In this document: positions 17,950 through 26,589 of the stretch, one piece after another
How the letters are laid out: each line of letters starts with the position of its first letter
How positions within the stretch are numbered: position 1 is the first letter of the stretch
Assembly: GCA_963714125.1 (NCBI GenBank)
Contig: OY970234.1
Location: forward strand, 2,232,001 to 2,296,000
Source: CAWCAW01 sp963714125
GTDB lineage: Bacteria > Actinomycetota > Acidimicrobiia > Acidimicrobiales > UBA8190
Length of the DNA stretch: 64,000 bases
Reading direction: 5' to 3'
Translations under genes and position numbers: made by a program
Notes under the pieces: generated by a model
What the model saw: only the letters and a program-made list of their open reading frames with translations
Database searches by the model: none
Told to the model about the DNA's origin: nothing

Positions 17950-18255
17950 ATGAACCGCGACGCCCGCGAGACAAAGGCATGGAGGCTCTCTGAGCTCTCC
18001 TCCAAGTCGGACACCGCCGTGTCGACGCTTGAGGTCGGCACGAAGGTCTTCGTGCGTAACCGGTTCATCGGACACTGGAGTGTCGGGTTCGAGGTCATCG
18101 ACGTCGTTGACGGCGGCTACCGGTTGCGCCGGCTTTCAGATGGTCAGGAGTTCCCCGACACATTCGCGTTCGGTGACGTCATGCGCGAACGGCGCCGGCA
18201 TCCGGTGCGCGTCATCGGCGAATCTCTCCTCGATCGCCAGCATCAAATTCTCTGA
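17950..18255 (+). CDS. Small hypothetical protein, 'GFEV' family, copy 1
   Basis: About 101 residues from an ATG at 17950. The core reads RNRFIGHWSVGFEV, followed by a 'YRLRRLSDGQEFPDTFAFGDV' region and an Arg-rich tail. The gene at 39355-39603 encodes a clear paralogue (RCRFMGEWSEGFEV, 'FRIRRLSDGSTLPDVFGFDDV'). The pattern of short beta-like segments ending in a conserved LSDG turn suggests a small beta-barrel fold, perhaps nucleic-acid or ligand binding. Function unknown. The frame is open further upstream with no better start. Confidence 0.6.
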   Translation: MNRDARETKAWRLSELSSKSDTAVSTLEVGTKVFVRNRFIGHWSVGFEVIDVVDGGYRLRRLSDGQEFPDTFAFGDVMRERRRHPVRVIGESLLDRQHQIL

Positions 18256-18350
18256 CTCCGGGCTGAGGCCGGTCACCTGAGCGTTTTCTGAGAAGATGAC
18301 GCCGGCGAAACTACACGCGTGAGGTGCGCCGTTTCGTCACATTCCATCGA

Positions 18351-18376
18351 CGACATCGTCATTTCTGACGATGTCG
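18351..18376. terminator. Perfect 11-bp stem-loop
   Basis: CGACATCGTCA, loop TTTC, TGACGATGTCG: a perfect 11-bp inverted repeat between the 'GFEV' gene (ends 18255) and the secreted protein (starts 18518). There is no U-run. It may be a rho-independent-like terminator of the kind common in actinobacteria, or an operator for the downstream gene. Confidence 0.5.
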
Positions 18377-18517
18377 CAACACAACGGACACATAACGGTT
18401 TGCTTTGGCGATGTGGCGATGGACCAGCGGTTATCTGCGTCGACCCGCGGCGGAAGGTGCATTTGCCGGCGTCAATTGAACGACAGGCACGTATCCCACC
18501 TAACATCCGCGTTCAAT

Positions 18518-19222
18518 ATGCGCAGGAAAAAGCCATCAGTATCAGTGCTCCTTGCTCTCGCCGGTACCTTCGCGGTGGCGTCGCCTGTCGCCGCGCAGAC
18601 GCTGCAATCATCGCCTTCGTCACCGGATTCCAACCATGGTCCGGACAAGTCCGACAAGCTCGCTGACCTTCTCGTCGACAACACACCATTCACGTGTGTG
18701 ACGCCGGCCACGATCTGGACACTGGTCAGCGTGTTCAACAACTTGCAGGCGGCCGGCGATGCAGCAAACGTGTCAGTGGCGCGGACCAAGACCTACGCGT
18801 GCACTGTCCCTCCGGTGCCGCAGGTCATTCCCACGAGCACACCGGTTCCGGCGCCACCGGTCGAGGTCACCAGTGCTCCGGCTCCCACTCCGACGCCCGC
18901 CCCACCTCCTCCGGTTACGGCTAACGCCGTAAACGCACCGAGTACCTCGACCAGCACGGCGACGCCACCAGGGTGGGGATGCACCGCGGCCATTGCCTAC
19001 TTGAGTGCACACGCGGCGCCGGGGTTCCAGTTCATCTGCCCCGGCAACGCCGACGGGCATGAGGCCATGACGTGCGACAACTACGCGTCGGTGTGCCCGG
19101 GCGAGAAGCTCATCGTGATCAGTGATCCTTGCCCCGTCGCCTACATGAACGAGGCGAGCAACAGTTGGGTCGTCGAGAGCTTGTCGTCGGCGCCCATCGA
19201 CCCGTACGGCAAGGGTTGCTGA
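18518..19222 (+). CDS. Secreted protein with Pro/Thr linker and Cys-containing C-terminal domain
   Basis: The ATG at 18518 gives a signal peptide (MRRKKPSVSVLLALAGTF, cleavage after 'SPVAAQ'). The mature protein has about 234 residues in total length including the signal. A small N-terminal domain with two Cys is followed by a Pro/Ala/Thr-rich linker of about 70 residues. The C-terminal domain of about 85 residues contains six Cys, with motifs GWGCTAAIAYLSAHAAPGF and 'CPVAYMNEASNSW'. I have seen similar domains in other actinobacterial secreted proteins but cannot name the family or function. Many shorter in-frame codons precede this ATG, but only this start gives a signal peptide. Confidence 0.72.
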   Translation: MRRKKPSVSVLLALAGTFAVASPVAAQTLQSSPSSPDSNHGPDKSDKLADLLVDNTPFTCVTPATIWTLVSVFNNLQAAGDAANVSVARTKTYACTVPPVPQVIPTSTPVPAPPVEVTSAPAPTPTPAPPPPVTANAVNAPSTSTSTATPPGWGCTAAIAYLSAHAAPGFQFICPGNADGHEAMTCDNYASVCPGEKLIVISDPCPVAYMNEASNSWVVESLSSAPIDPYGKGC

Positions 19223-19403
19223 GCACCACTCATCGTCGCCACCGCTGGTGGCGCGGGGTGACACGGCACCGTCGACGGCGCCCCTCGACGGCCGCCAGCC
19301 GACCAAGATAGGGGCGGGCCGCGCCGTAAGATTTCAGTTGAATGTTGTGTGTCGGCCGGCCAATTGACGAGGGAAGCTCAACTCAGGTGCGTGAAAGGCC
19401 GAA

Positions 19404-20312
19404 ATGAGCGAGATGTCCCCAGGACCGGGTTGGTGGTTGGCCACCGACGGCAAGTGGTATCCGCCCGAGGAGCACCCGGCCCAGGGCGTGCCCACAGCCG
19501 CCCCGACTCCCCCAGCTCCCACGCCGTCGGGCCCGTCGCCAGCTGAGCTCCAGATGGCCGGAGCCGGTGCCTACCAGGGCCTGCCTTCAGGCTGGTACCG
19601 CGACCCCACCGACTCCGCCTCGGCCCGCTACTGGGACGGGACCACACTGGGTGACGAGAAAAGGCCGGTGGCCCATCCGGCGATGGCATCGAGTCCACCA
19701 GCCTCGAACGTCTCAGCCCCCGAAATCCACGGGAATGTGGACCCCTTCGGGGTCTCCGCCACCCCGCCGCTCGCACCTCCGTCTTCACCTCCTTCGCCTT
19801 CGGACAAGCGACCCCTGTACCGAGAAGGTTGGCTGTGGCTTTCCATCGTGGCCGTGATACTGGTCATCGGCATTGTTGTCTCCAACGGCGACGGCACCAG
19901 TAACGGCAGCTCGAATGTGGCGTCGAACACCGGCACGGTGGCCACGACCACGACAACGGTCAGCGCTCCCGCCACTACGCAGGTGGCGCCCACTACGACC
20001 ACGACCCTCGTACCAGTGGCGCCCCAGCCCACTGCCGATGGCGCCGGCAACGCTCTCATCAACGCGTGGGCGAAAGGAAACCAACCCCAAGCGCTGTCGG
20101 TGGCGACCACGCAAGCGGTCTCCACGCTGTTCGCCAATACCTACATGAGCGGCGCCGCCACCGACCGGGGATGTAGCACCGGATCCCCGCCGGTGACGTG
20201 CACCTTTGGACCTCCCGGAGGCGCGTCGCCCAACGATCCGATCTTTTCGTTGACGGTGGCGCAGGTCCCGAGCGGAAAGTGGTACATCTCGGCTGTGCAG
20301 GTACTCGGCTAG
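19404..20312 (+). CDS. DUF2510-domain membrane protein
   Basis: 302 residues. Two short Trp-rich segments (PGPGWWLATDGKWYPPE near the N terminus, and GWYRDPTDSASARYWDGT near residue 58) are typical of the actinobacterial DUF2510 motif. A Pro-rich stretch, a transmembrane helix (WLWLSIVAVILVIGIVV), a Thr/Ser-rich linker and an extracytoplasmic domain of about 90 residues follow. The role is unknown, and DUF2510 is often found in membrane-anchored envelope proteins. It converges with the zinc-ribbon gene, and the two stop codons share a CTAG. Confidence 0.75.
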   Translation: MSEMSPGPGWWLATDGKWYPPEEHPAQGVPTAAPTPPAPTPSGPSPAELQMAGAGAYQGLPSGWYRDPTDSASARYWDGTTLGDEKRPVAHPAMASSPPASNVSAPEIHGNVDPFGVSATPPLAPPSSPPSPSDKRPLYREGWLWLSIVAVILVIGIVVSNGDGTSNGSSNVASNTGTVATTTTTVSAPATTQVAPTTTTTLVPVAPQPTADGAGNALINAWAKGNQPQALSVATTQAVSTLFANTYMSGAATDRGCSTGSPPVTCTFGPPGGASPNDPIFSLTVAQVPSGKWYISAVQVLG

Positions 20313-20671
20313 GAAAACGGCGGGTACGGCTGGGAAGGGTCGGGCGACGAGCTCGACGGTTCCGGCGCCGAGGGCCACGGCGGTGGCGATAGCGGCCCGT
20401 CGGGTGTCATCTCTACGGGGCGAGACGCTTGTTGGGCGGCCACCGCTACGAGAGAGTCGGCTTCAGCTTCGGTGATGCGCGCCGTCGCCGCGCACATGGA
20501 GCACACCGTGAAGTACTTGTGTCCGAGGGGGATCAGAGGGATGAAGAACACAGTGAACCAGGGGCTGACTTTGGTGACGACGTGCGCGCAGGGCCGGTGA
20601 CAGTGCCGACACTGCACCAACAAGACGCCGAGCTGGCTGCGTCTGCGGCGGATCCCGAAGATGATCAGCAC
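20309..20671 (-). CDS. Zinc-ribbon protein
   Basis: 120 residues: an N-terminal zinc-ribbon with CRHCHRPC and, about 30 residues later, CSMC, separated by a hydrophobic stretch 'FTVFFIPLIPLG'. It is followed by a helix and a Pro/Ser-rich disordered tail. This matches the zinc_ribbon_15-type small proteins of actinobacteria, whose function is unknown. Its start overlaps the end of the upstream membrane protein by 7 bp, so they are probably co-translated. Confidence 0.75.
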   Translation of the reverse strand: MLIIFGIRRRRSQLGVLLVQCRHCHRPCAHVVTKVSPWFTVFFIPLIPLGHKYFTVCSMCAATARITEAEADSLVAVAAQQASRPVEMTPDGPLSPPPWPSAPEPSSSSPDPSQPYPPFS

Positions 20672-21261
20672 GAGGCGCGTTCCACGTCAGCGGCCCGGCG
20701 CCGAGATCGTTTTTGCTGAAGGACCAATCCGGCCCCGGCCACCATGAGCAGAACCAGGAGGATGGTCGGCAAGACGAAGACACCGTCGGACGCCTGCTCA
20801 CCGTTCACCGCGGCGCGCGTCGAGACCAACCCAGCATGGCCCGGCACCGCCAGGGCCACGAGCTTCGACCCGGTGGCGTGCAGCGCATTGCCCGGGATGG
20901 TCTCGACATAGCGATGGCCCTCAAAGGTGAAGCTGCCATCACACGAATAGCCGACGACGTTGCTGCCGCTGCCTCCCATAAGACCGCGACACCCCGACAT
21001 CGTCACCTGGACGGGTACGCCGTGTTGGCGCAGCAGCGTGATGTTGGCGTTTCGTTGCAGTCCCGCCACGGAGAGGACGACCACGACAACGGCCAGGGTC
21101 ACGAATGCGAGAGCCACCACGACACGAACGACGCGCCGGGCGTCGACTTCCACCGGGGCGCCCCGAAGGGTCATGAGCGGTTCGTCCGCGGCCGGCTGGG
21201 TGCCCGAAGAGGCCAGTGGCCCCGGAGCCGTCTGCCCCGACGAGATCATCGGCCTTCCCAT
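20665..21261 (-). CDS. Two-helix membrane protein, hypothetical
   Basis: 198 residues with helices at about 43-67 (VVRVVVALAFVTLAVVVVVLS) and 163-183 (FVLPTILLVLLMVAGAGLVL). Between them lies an extracytoplasmic domain of about 95 residues with Cys pairs ('SGCRGL', 'YSCDG'). It resembles DUF3592-like domains in length and topology, but I cannot assign it firmly. It is the first gene of a two-gene unit with the zinc-ribbon protein. Confidence 0.65.
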   Translation of the reverse strand: MGRPMISSGQTAPGPLASSGTQPAADEPLMTLRGAPVEVDARRVVRVVVALAFVTLAVVVVVLSVAGLQRNANITLLRQHGVPVQVTMSGCRGLMGGSGSNVVGYSCDGSFTFEGHRYVETIPGNALHATGSKLVALAVPGHAGLVSTRAAVNGEQASDGVFVLPTILLVLLMVAGAGLVLQQKRSRRRAADVERASC

Positions 21262-21422
21262 TTCTCGGTTGCGAGCCTGTCCGGCACGGCTGTGACGCGT
21301 ACGGCTATCGAGACAATCGTAGCGGGATGGCCGCTTGCCATTAGGCTTCGGGGCGGACGATTTGGGGTCCGGATTCGGGTCAAGACCATTCGGTCACGTG
21401 ACCCGTCGGTCAGGGGGCTGGG

Positions 21423-22265
21423 GTGCTGCGGAGAACGGTGATTCGAGTCGGCGTACTTCCCGGTCTGGTTCTTGGCGCCGGTGCTCTGGGACTGGTCGGG
21501 GGGTCGGCATCAGCCTCGGCTTCGTCGGCACCACGGGCAGCCGCACCAGCGGAGTTCCACGCCCCTCGTGTGCCGGGCCCGAGTGTGACCACCCGGGTCC
21601 ATCACAAGGTGGTCGAGGAATGGGGCTCGTCGAACTGGTCGGGCTATGCCATTACGGGCCGGACGTACACGGCGGTCACAGCGCACTGGGTTGTTCCCCA
21701 GGTGCAAACCCCGCCCACCAAGCGCCTGCGCAAGAAGAGTGCGTATTCGTCGTCGTGGGTAGGTATCGACGGCTATGGCAACTCGGACCTGATTCAAGCC
21801 GGCACCGAGCAGGACTGGATCGGCGGCCGCGTCGGCAGTGCCTTCTACCAGGCATGGTGGGAGATCTTGCCCAATTACGAGACTCCCATCTCTCTGGCCG
21901 TGAATCCCGGCGATGCCATGGTGGTGACCATCACCAAGGGCGCCCCCAAGTGGACGATCACCATCGCCGATACGACGACGGGGCAATCGTTCACGACCGA
22001 GCAGTCGTACTCCGGTCCCGAAGCGTCGGCGGAATGGATCCAAGAAGCTCCGACCATCGGGAACCACGTGGCCACGCTGGCCAACGACAGCACGGTGACG
22101 TTCAACCCCGGCACTGTCAACGCCGCCAATCCCGGCCTGGTTCCGGCCGACGCCGGCGTGATGATCAAAAAGCGCAAGCAGATCTCGACGCCGTCATCGC
22201 CGAATACGGCCGGTAACGGCTTTGCTGTGGCCTACGGAGCCGTCGCCCCTCCCGCACCGTCGTAG
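21423..22265 (+). CDS. Secreted G1-family (eqolisin) glutamic peptidase
   Basis: 280 residues with a signal peptide (about 1-33). The mature domain shows the G1 peptidase landmarks: SSNWSGYA at the start of the beta-sandwich, WVGIDGYG, the catalytic glutamine Q125 in LIQAGTEQ, AWWEILP, and the catalytic glutamate E204 in AEWIQEAP. Q and E are spaced 79 residues apart, close to the fungal enzyme's spacing. G1 peptidases work at acid pH. The prosegment, if any, is short (about 30-60). The start is GTG at 21423. The intergenic region separates it from a divergently transcribed membrane gene. Confidence 0.88.
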   Translation: MLRRTVIRVGVLPGLVLGAGALGLVGGSASASASSAPRAAAPAEFHAPRVPGPSVTTRVHHKVVEEWGSSNWSGYAITGRTYTAVTAHWVVPQVQTPPTKRLRKKSAYSSSWVGIDGYGNSDLIQAGTEQDWIGGRVGSAFYQAWWEILPNYETPISLAVNPGDAMVVTITKGAPKWTITIADTTTGQSFTTEQSYSGPEASAEWIQEAPTIGNHVATLANDSTVTFNPGTVNAANPGLVPADAGVMIKKRKQISTPSSPNTAGNGFAVAYGAVAPPAPS

Positions 22266-22289
22266 GAGCTTGTTTCCACGACGGGGCGA

Positions 22290-22886
<597 letters not shown>

Positions 22887-22934
22887 GGTGCGATTCTCTC
22901 ATCTCGTCCTGGCGCCCGGATGTTTCATGGACCA

Positions 22935-24257
22935 TCACCCAAGACGTGTCCAGTCGACCCCATCGGTGGTGTGCCACAACCCGGTACCGGTTTCACTGAC
23001 CCATCCATCGCTGTCAGTGGCGAACACCACGTTGCCGCGGCCCCCCACCACGAAACCTTCATGGACAAGCTGCGTCAACGGGGACCAGTGCGACCCTCCG
23101 TCCGACGTGTGGAACACCTCTGAACCATCGGGGAACAGCCACGCAGTAGCGGCGGTGAGGACGGCCAGGTTCTCGTGGCCGAGGGAGTAGGGCGACACGT
23201 AGCCCACGGTGGGCAGACCACTTCCCGCGGCTGAGCCGGTGGCGGGGACAAGCCCGGGCGTACTCGCCGACGCGGCGAGGTCCCATTGTTGGCCGCCGTC
23301 TTGCGAGCGAAACAGTTCCTTGGCTTGAGAACCGGCGCCGGCCACCGAGCCACAGAGCATCCAAAGGTCGGTGGTGGCCGAGGCGGCCACTTGCTGGCCG
23401 GATGCGGAGGTGCCCGGACACGGATCGACTCGGGTCACCCAGCTCTGACCGTCATCGGCGGTATAGATGAGCCGGGGTGCCGCTGTGGGCCCGTAGCTCA
23501 ACAGGTACGCCCGGGACCTGGTGATGCGGGCCAGCTCCAATCCTTGATCGCCGAGTGCGGGCGTCGGCACAAACGACAGCGGCGGCGTGGCCGCCGTCGC
23601 CGACCACGTCGCCCCGTCGTCGATGGAGATATCGACGGCCAGGGGGCAGCTCAACCCGGTCGTGCGGGCCGTGATCGGGCACGATCCCACCACGGCCCAC
23701 ACGTCAGGGCCGATGGCGCTGACGTCGGAGACGACGGGACCAATGGGCTCTTCGCTCCAGGTCCGGCCCCCATCGGCGCTGGTCCACAATCCCGCCGTGC
23801 CCCCGGCCGAAGGCGGACCGCCCCACAGATAGCCGTGCTCGGCGTCGGCGAACTCGATCTGACTGGGGTAGCCGGTGGGCAGCTCCGGATCGACCACCAC
23901 CCAGGTCTGTCCCCCATCGGCGCTGGCGGCCAACAGGGTCTGCTGTGCGTGGAGCACCAACGCGAAGCCGTGCAGGGGCCCGATGAACACGACATCGGAC
24001 AGGTTGGCGGGAGGAACCGCCGTTCCCGGGGCCAGCAGGCCCGTTTGCGAGTCAAAGCTGGCAAAGGCCTCAGTGGCCCGTCCGCTGGGGACGACCACAA
24101 CGGCGATGACGACGGCCAGGATGATGAGCGCGGCGGTGCTGGCCCCGATGGCGCCACGGACGTGGCGCCGGCGCAGAACCGCGGCCCGGCGGCGCACAGA
24201 CCCGAGCGTTCTGGACGTGGGCTCGGGGGGCGAGGCGTCATCGAGATGCTCGAACAT
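22935..24257 (-). CDS. Membrane-anchored BNR-repeat protein, putative anti-sigma partner
   Basis: About 440 residues. The ATG at 24257 is preceded by AGGAAGGAGG, and the gene overlaps the 3' end of the ECF sigma gene by 20 bp. A short Arg-rich cytoplasmic N terminus (about 35 residues) leads to one helix (GASTAALIILAVVIAVVVVP). The extracytoplasmic part contains at least five 'SADGGQTW', 'SADGGRTW', 'TADDGQSW', 'SQDGGQQW' or 'TSDGGSHW' BNR/sortilin-type blades and is likely a beta-propeller. Topology and gene order match the protein at 3227-5008, but there is no DUF4232 domain here. It is inferred to control the sigma factor or to be its main output. Confidence 0.75.
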   Translation of the reverse strand: MFEHLDDASPPEPTSRTLGSVRRRAAVLRRRHVRGAIGASTAALIILAVVIAVVVVPSGRATEAFASFDSQTGLLAPGTAVPPANLSDVVFIGPLHGFALVLHAQQTLLAASADGGQTWVVVDPELPTGYPSQIEFADAEHGYLWGGPPSAGGTAGLWTSADGGRTWSEEPIGPVVSDVSAIGPDVWAVVGSCPITARTTGLSCPLAVDISIDDGATWSATAATPPLSFVPTPALGDQGLELARITRSRAYLLSYGPTAAPRLIYTADDGQSWVTRVDPCPGTSASGQQVAASATTDLWMLCGSVAGAGSQAKELFRSQDGGQQWDLAASASTPGLVPATGSAAGSGLPTVGYVSPYSLGHENLAVLTAATAWLFPDGSEVFHTSDGGSHWSPLTQLVHEGFVVGGRGNVVFATDSDGWVSETGTGLWHTTDGVDWTRLG

Positions 24258-24744
24258 CACTTCCTCCTTCCTCATGGGAGTCCCCCAGCTCCTTGCGCAA
24301 CGTGGCCAAACCCCGAGAGGCGTGCACCTTCACCGACTCTACGGAGCACCCGAGGGCTCGAGCCACGTCGAGCTCGGGCCAGTCAACGAGATAGCGCAGG
24401 ACGACCACCTCGCGCTGGCGCCGAGTCAGGCGTCGCAAGGCTCGGGCCAGATCCACTCGCTCGGGCAGATGCACGTCGACCAGGGCGACATGCTCCCCGT
24501 GGGCCGTCGGGGGATGACGTCGTCGGCGCAGCCGGTCGATGGCGAGGTTGGTAGCGACCCGAACCACCCACCCCTCGGGGTGCTCGTGCAATCGAGCCCA
24601 ATGCACGTGGCTGCGGGCCAGCGCCTCCTGGGCGGCGTCCTCGGCGTCACCTCGGTCGCCCAGGAGGCGAAACGAGACGCGATAGGCGAGTCGAAAGAGG
24701 TCTGGGAAGGCGTCGTCGAAGCGCGTCCCCGTCTCTGTGGCCAT
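24238..24744 (-). CDS. ECF RNA polymerase sigma factor (SigE-like)
   Basis: 168 residues with sigma region 2 ('GDRGDAEDAAQEALARSHVHW', then 'GWVVRVATNLAIDRLRRR') and region 4 ('LTRRQREVVVLRYLVDWPELDVA', then ALGCSVESVKVHASRGLATLR). It has the length and organisation of the SigE-like ECF group, as does the factor at 2722. The downstream BNR membrane protein overlaps it. The two sigma factors share general architecture but differ clearly in sequence, so this is a repeated module rather than a recent duplication. Confidence 0.88.
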   Translation of the reverse strand: MATETGTRFDDAFPDLFRLAYRVSFRLLGDRGDAEDAAQEALARSHVHWARLHEHPEGWVVRVATNLAIDRLRRRRHPPTAHGEHVALVDVHLPERVDLARALRRLTRRQREVVVLRYLVDWPELDVARALGCSVESVKVHASRGLATLRKELGDSHEEGGSDVRASR

Positions 24745-24867
24745 CGCTCTCCCCCGCCGACCCGAGGCCCGAGTCTTCGTCCTTGTCCTTCTCTACGTTT
24801 GTGGTCTTCAATGCGTTGATGTCGGGGCCGTGCATTTAGCATTTGGTCCCCGGCGACAAGGAGTCCA

Positions 24868-25230
24868 GTGGACATCACCTATGTATTCGCAGGCATCTCC
24901 GTGGCCGATCGGGACGCGGCGGCGGCGTGGTACACGCAGGTGCTCGGCAAGCCCCCGGATTTCCTTCCCCACGATGGCGAAGCGGTGTGGCAGCTGACAC
25001 CGAATGCATCGCTGTACGTGGTGGTCGACGCCGAACGCGCCGGACAGAGTGTGGCGACGTTGGTCGTCGACGATCTGGAGGCCAAGGCCGCCCAGCTCAC
25101 GGCGGGCGGCATCGCCATCGGAGCCATAGAGGAGGTGGCTGGAGCAGGCCGCAAGGCGATAGCCACCGACGTCGACGGCAACGCTATTTCGATCGTGGAG
25201 ATTCGTGCTTGGCGGTCAGCCGGCGCATGA
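24868..25230 (+). CDS. VOC-superfamily (glyoxalase/bleomycin-resistance fold) protein
   Basis: 120 residues with the single-chain VOC pattern: 'AGISVADRDAAAAWYTQVLGKPPDF', then a short strand set ending ATDVDGNAISIVE. The conserved C-terminal Glu (E at about 111) is a usual metal ligand, but the N-terminal ligand position is not a His, so metal binding is doubtful. The substrate is unknown. The GTG start has an AAGGAG site. It converges with the receiver gene at 25244. Confidence 0.8.
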   Translation: MDITYVFAGISVADRDAAAAWYTQVLGKPPDFLPHDGEAVWQLTPNASLYVVVDAERAGQSVATLVVDDLEAKAAQLTAGGIAIGAIEEVAGAGRKAIATDVDGNAISIVEIRAWRSAGA

Positions 25231-25243
25231 GCGCGGCCACCGC

Positions 25244-25729
25244 TTAGCGCCCGAGCTGCAGAGTCTCACTCACGACCTGCAGGAGGTAGTAGGGGCTCAC
25301 CGGCTTCTGCAGGTGGGCCCGCACCTTGCTCCCGATACGGATCTGGGTTTGCTTGTCCAACGAGAAGGCCGAGTGCAGCACGACCGGAGGACACGTATCG
25401 ACGGCCTCCAACAAGGCAACGCCGTCCATGCGCGGCATTCGCAGATCCAAGAGCACCATGCCGACCTCGAGCTCACCCAAGAGGCGGAGGGCAACCTCTC
25501 CGTCCTCGGCCACAGCCACGGAGTGACCCGATTCCCGAAGCATGTCGGCGCACGAGGACCGGATGGCGGCGTCGTCATCGACGACCAGTACGTCGACTTG
25601 GGTCCGCGCCTGGACGGAGGGGTCTTGCGGACGGGGCGCGGTACGCGTGCTGCCCCCGGTAACGGCGCTGCCTGGCGACCAGGCAGGATTCTGTCGAGTG
25701 TCGTCGCGAAGCACGAAAGCTAGGGCCAT
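25244..25729 (-). CDS. Stand-alone response-regulator receiver protein
   Basis: About 161 residues from an ATG at 25729 (GGGGGG stretch in front). A disordered N-terminal extension of about 44 residues precedes one receiver domain with D51-D53, phospho-acceptor D95 (LLDLRMPRMDG), S120 and K142 (LQKPV). There is no output domain and no adjacent kinase. It resembles the orphan receiver at 2217 in having a short hydrophobic segment after the acceptor. A GTG at 25753 is an alternative start. Confidence 0.83.
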   Translation of the reverse strand: MALAFVLRDDTRQNPAWSPGSAVTGGSTRTAPRPQDPSVQARTQVDVLVVDDDAAIRSSCADMLRESGHSVAVAEDGEVALRLLGELEVGMVLLDLRMPRMDGVALLEAVDTCPPVVLHSAFSLDKQTQIRIGSKVRAHLQKPVSPYYLLQVVSETLQLGR

Positions 25730-25831
25730 GGTGCCCCCCCGTCCTGAAACCACGATTCTACGCCCGATGGACCTCCGAGGCGTCCAGATCCCGTTGTACG
25801 ACCTCTGACGTCTCGTAGGAGCCCCAGGCGC

Positions 25832-25866
25832 GAAACTGCCCCCTCGTCGTCCCGGGGGGCAGTTTC
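25832..25866. terminator. Strong 12-bp inverted repeat (hairpin)
   Basis: GAAACTGCCCCC at 25832-25843 is the exact reverse complement of GGGGGCAGTTTC at 25855-25866, with an 11-nt loop. Nothing T-rich follows on either strand. It sits about 100 bp upstream of the receiver gene's start, not downstream of an obvious transcript end. It could block read-through into the 26215 gene or serve as an operator. Confidence 0.5.
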
Positions 25867-26214
25867 AGCCGTCTACCGGAACTTCCCGGGCCAGGGGGTG
25901 GACGAGAATCCTCAGACGACGGCATACAGCCTGCCCGCGCCGCCGTCTCATGTCAACGCCCATGGTCACGCGGGGCGACTGAACACGTGGTGGAGAGCTC
26001 TTCGACGGCTTCGCAACCAAAGGCCACGCGATTCACAACAAGACCAAGGATCGTGGCCTGATTCAGCTAATTCCCAGCTTATGGGCATTTCCTCGGGTTC
26101 TCTCCTATGCGCAGGAAACTATGACTATCGGGATTCACGGTGGCAGAATGACGGTCTATTAGTTGTGATGCAAAGTAACGTGACGGCTCGGTCTCACCCT
26201 CTGGAAAGGTCTCG
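25867..26214. other. Intergenic region, no gene seen
   Basis: About 350 bp with lower GC content than the flanks, especially 26030-26200. A forward open frame from 25898 runs into the next gene in a different frame and has no recognisable features, so I treat it as chance. The AT-rich part just before 26215 probably carries the promoter of the HTH gene; a CTCTGGAAAGG stretch there is its ribosome binding site. Confidence 0.4.
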
Positions 26215-26568
26215 ATGTCCGCATCAAACCAGCGCTTGCTCCGTCGAATCTCGGACCTCGTCGAAGCTGACGACGAGTTGCGCGAGCTGCTCCTGCGCTA
26301 CCGGAAGCTCAACCTCAACCTGGCCAAGCTCATCGAAAAAGGTGACGCCGGAGCCGGAGCGCTGAAGGCCCTTGACGCACCCACCCAGCGTCGAGACGTG
26401 ACCGAAGGTCTGGTGAAGTTCGACGCGGCACGCCACCAAGTCCGATTGGCGTTGTTCTCGTTGTGCCTGGAAGAGGGCACCTCCATCAGCGAGATCGGAC
26501 GACTGCTCGGGATCTCGAGGCAACTGGCATCCCGGCTGGCCGCGCAAGCTGCTGAAGACCAGGGCTGA
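26215..26568 (+). CDS. Small helical protein with C-terminal HTH, copy 1
   Basis: 117 residues, mainly helical. The first 70 contain Leu-rich amphipathic helices ('LVEADDELRELLLRYRKL'). The C terminus carries a helix-turn-helix-like segment, SISEIGRLLGISRQLASRLA. A paralogue at 36192-36545 has almost the same C terminus (SMSEIGRLLSISRQLASRLA) and a similar 'DAARH..R' central motif. The HTH resembles sigma region 4 or MarR-type recognition helices. Likely a DNA-binding regulator; targets unknown. The ribosome binding site GGAAAGG precedes the ATG. Confidence 0.72.
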   Translation: MSASNQRLLRRISDLVEADDELRELLLRYRKLNLNLAKLIEKGDAGAGALKALDAPTQRRDVTEGLVKFDAARHQVRLALFSLCLEEGTSISEIGRLLGISRQLASRLAAQAAEDQG

Positions 26569-26589
26569 CCGAAGTCGGACGAGGGCGTC

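Noticed and set aside
20429..21441. Forward frames across 20.4-21.4 kb
   Set aside because: They are antisense to the zinc-ribbon and two-helix membrane genes, whose overlap and domain features are convincing.
23286..24554. 422-residue forward open frame
   Set aside because: Antisense to the BNR protein and the sigma factor; Arg/Gly/Pro-rich shadow.
25898..26365. 155-residue forward frame before the HTH gene
   Set aside because: It overlaps the HTH gene in another frame, and has no ribosome binding site or recognisable sequence.
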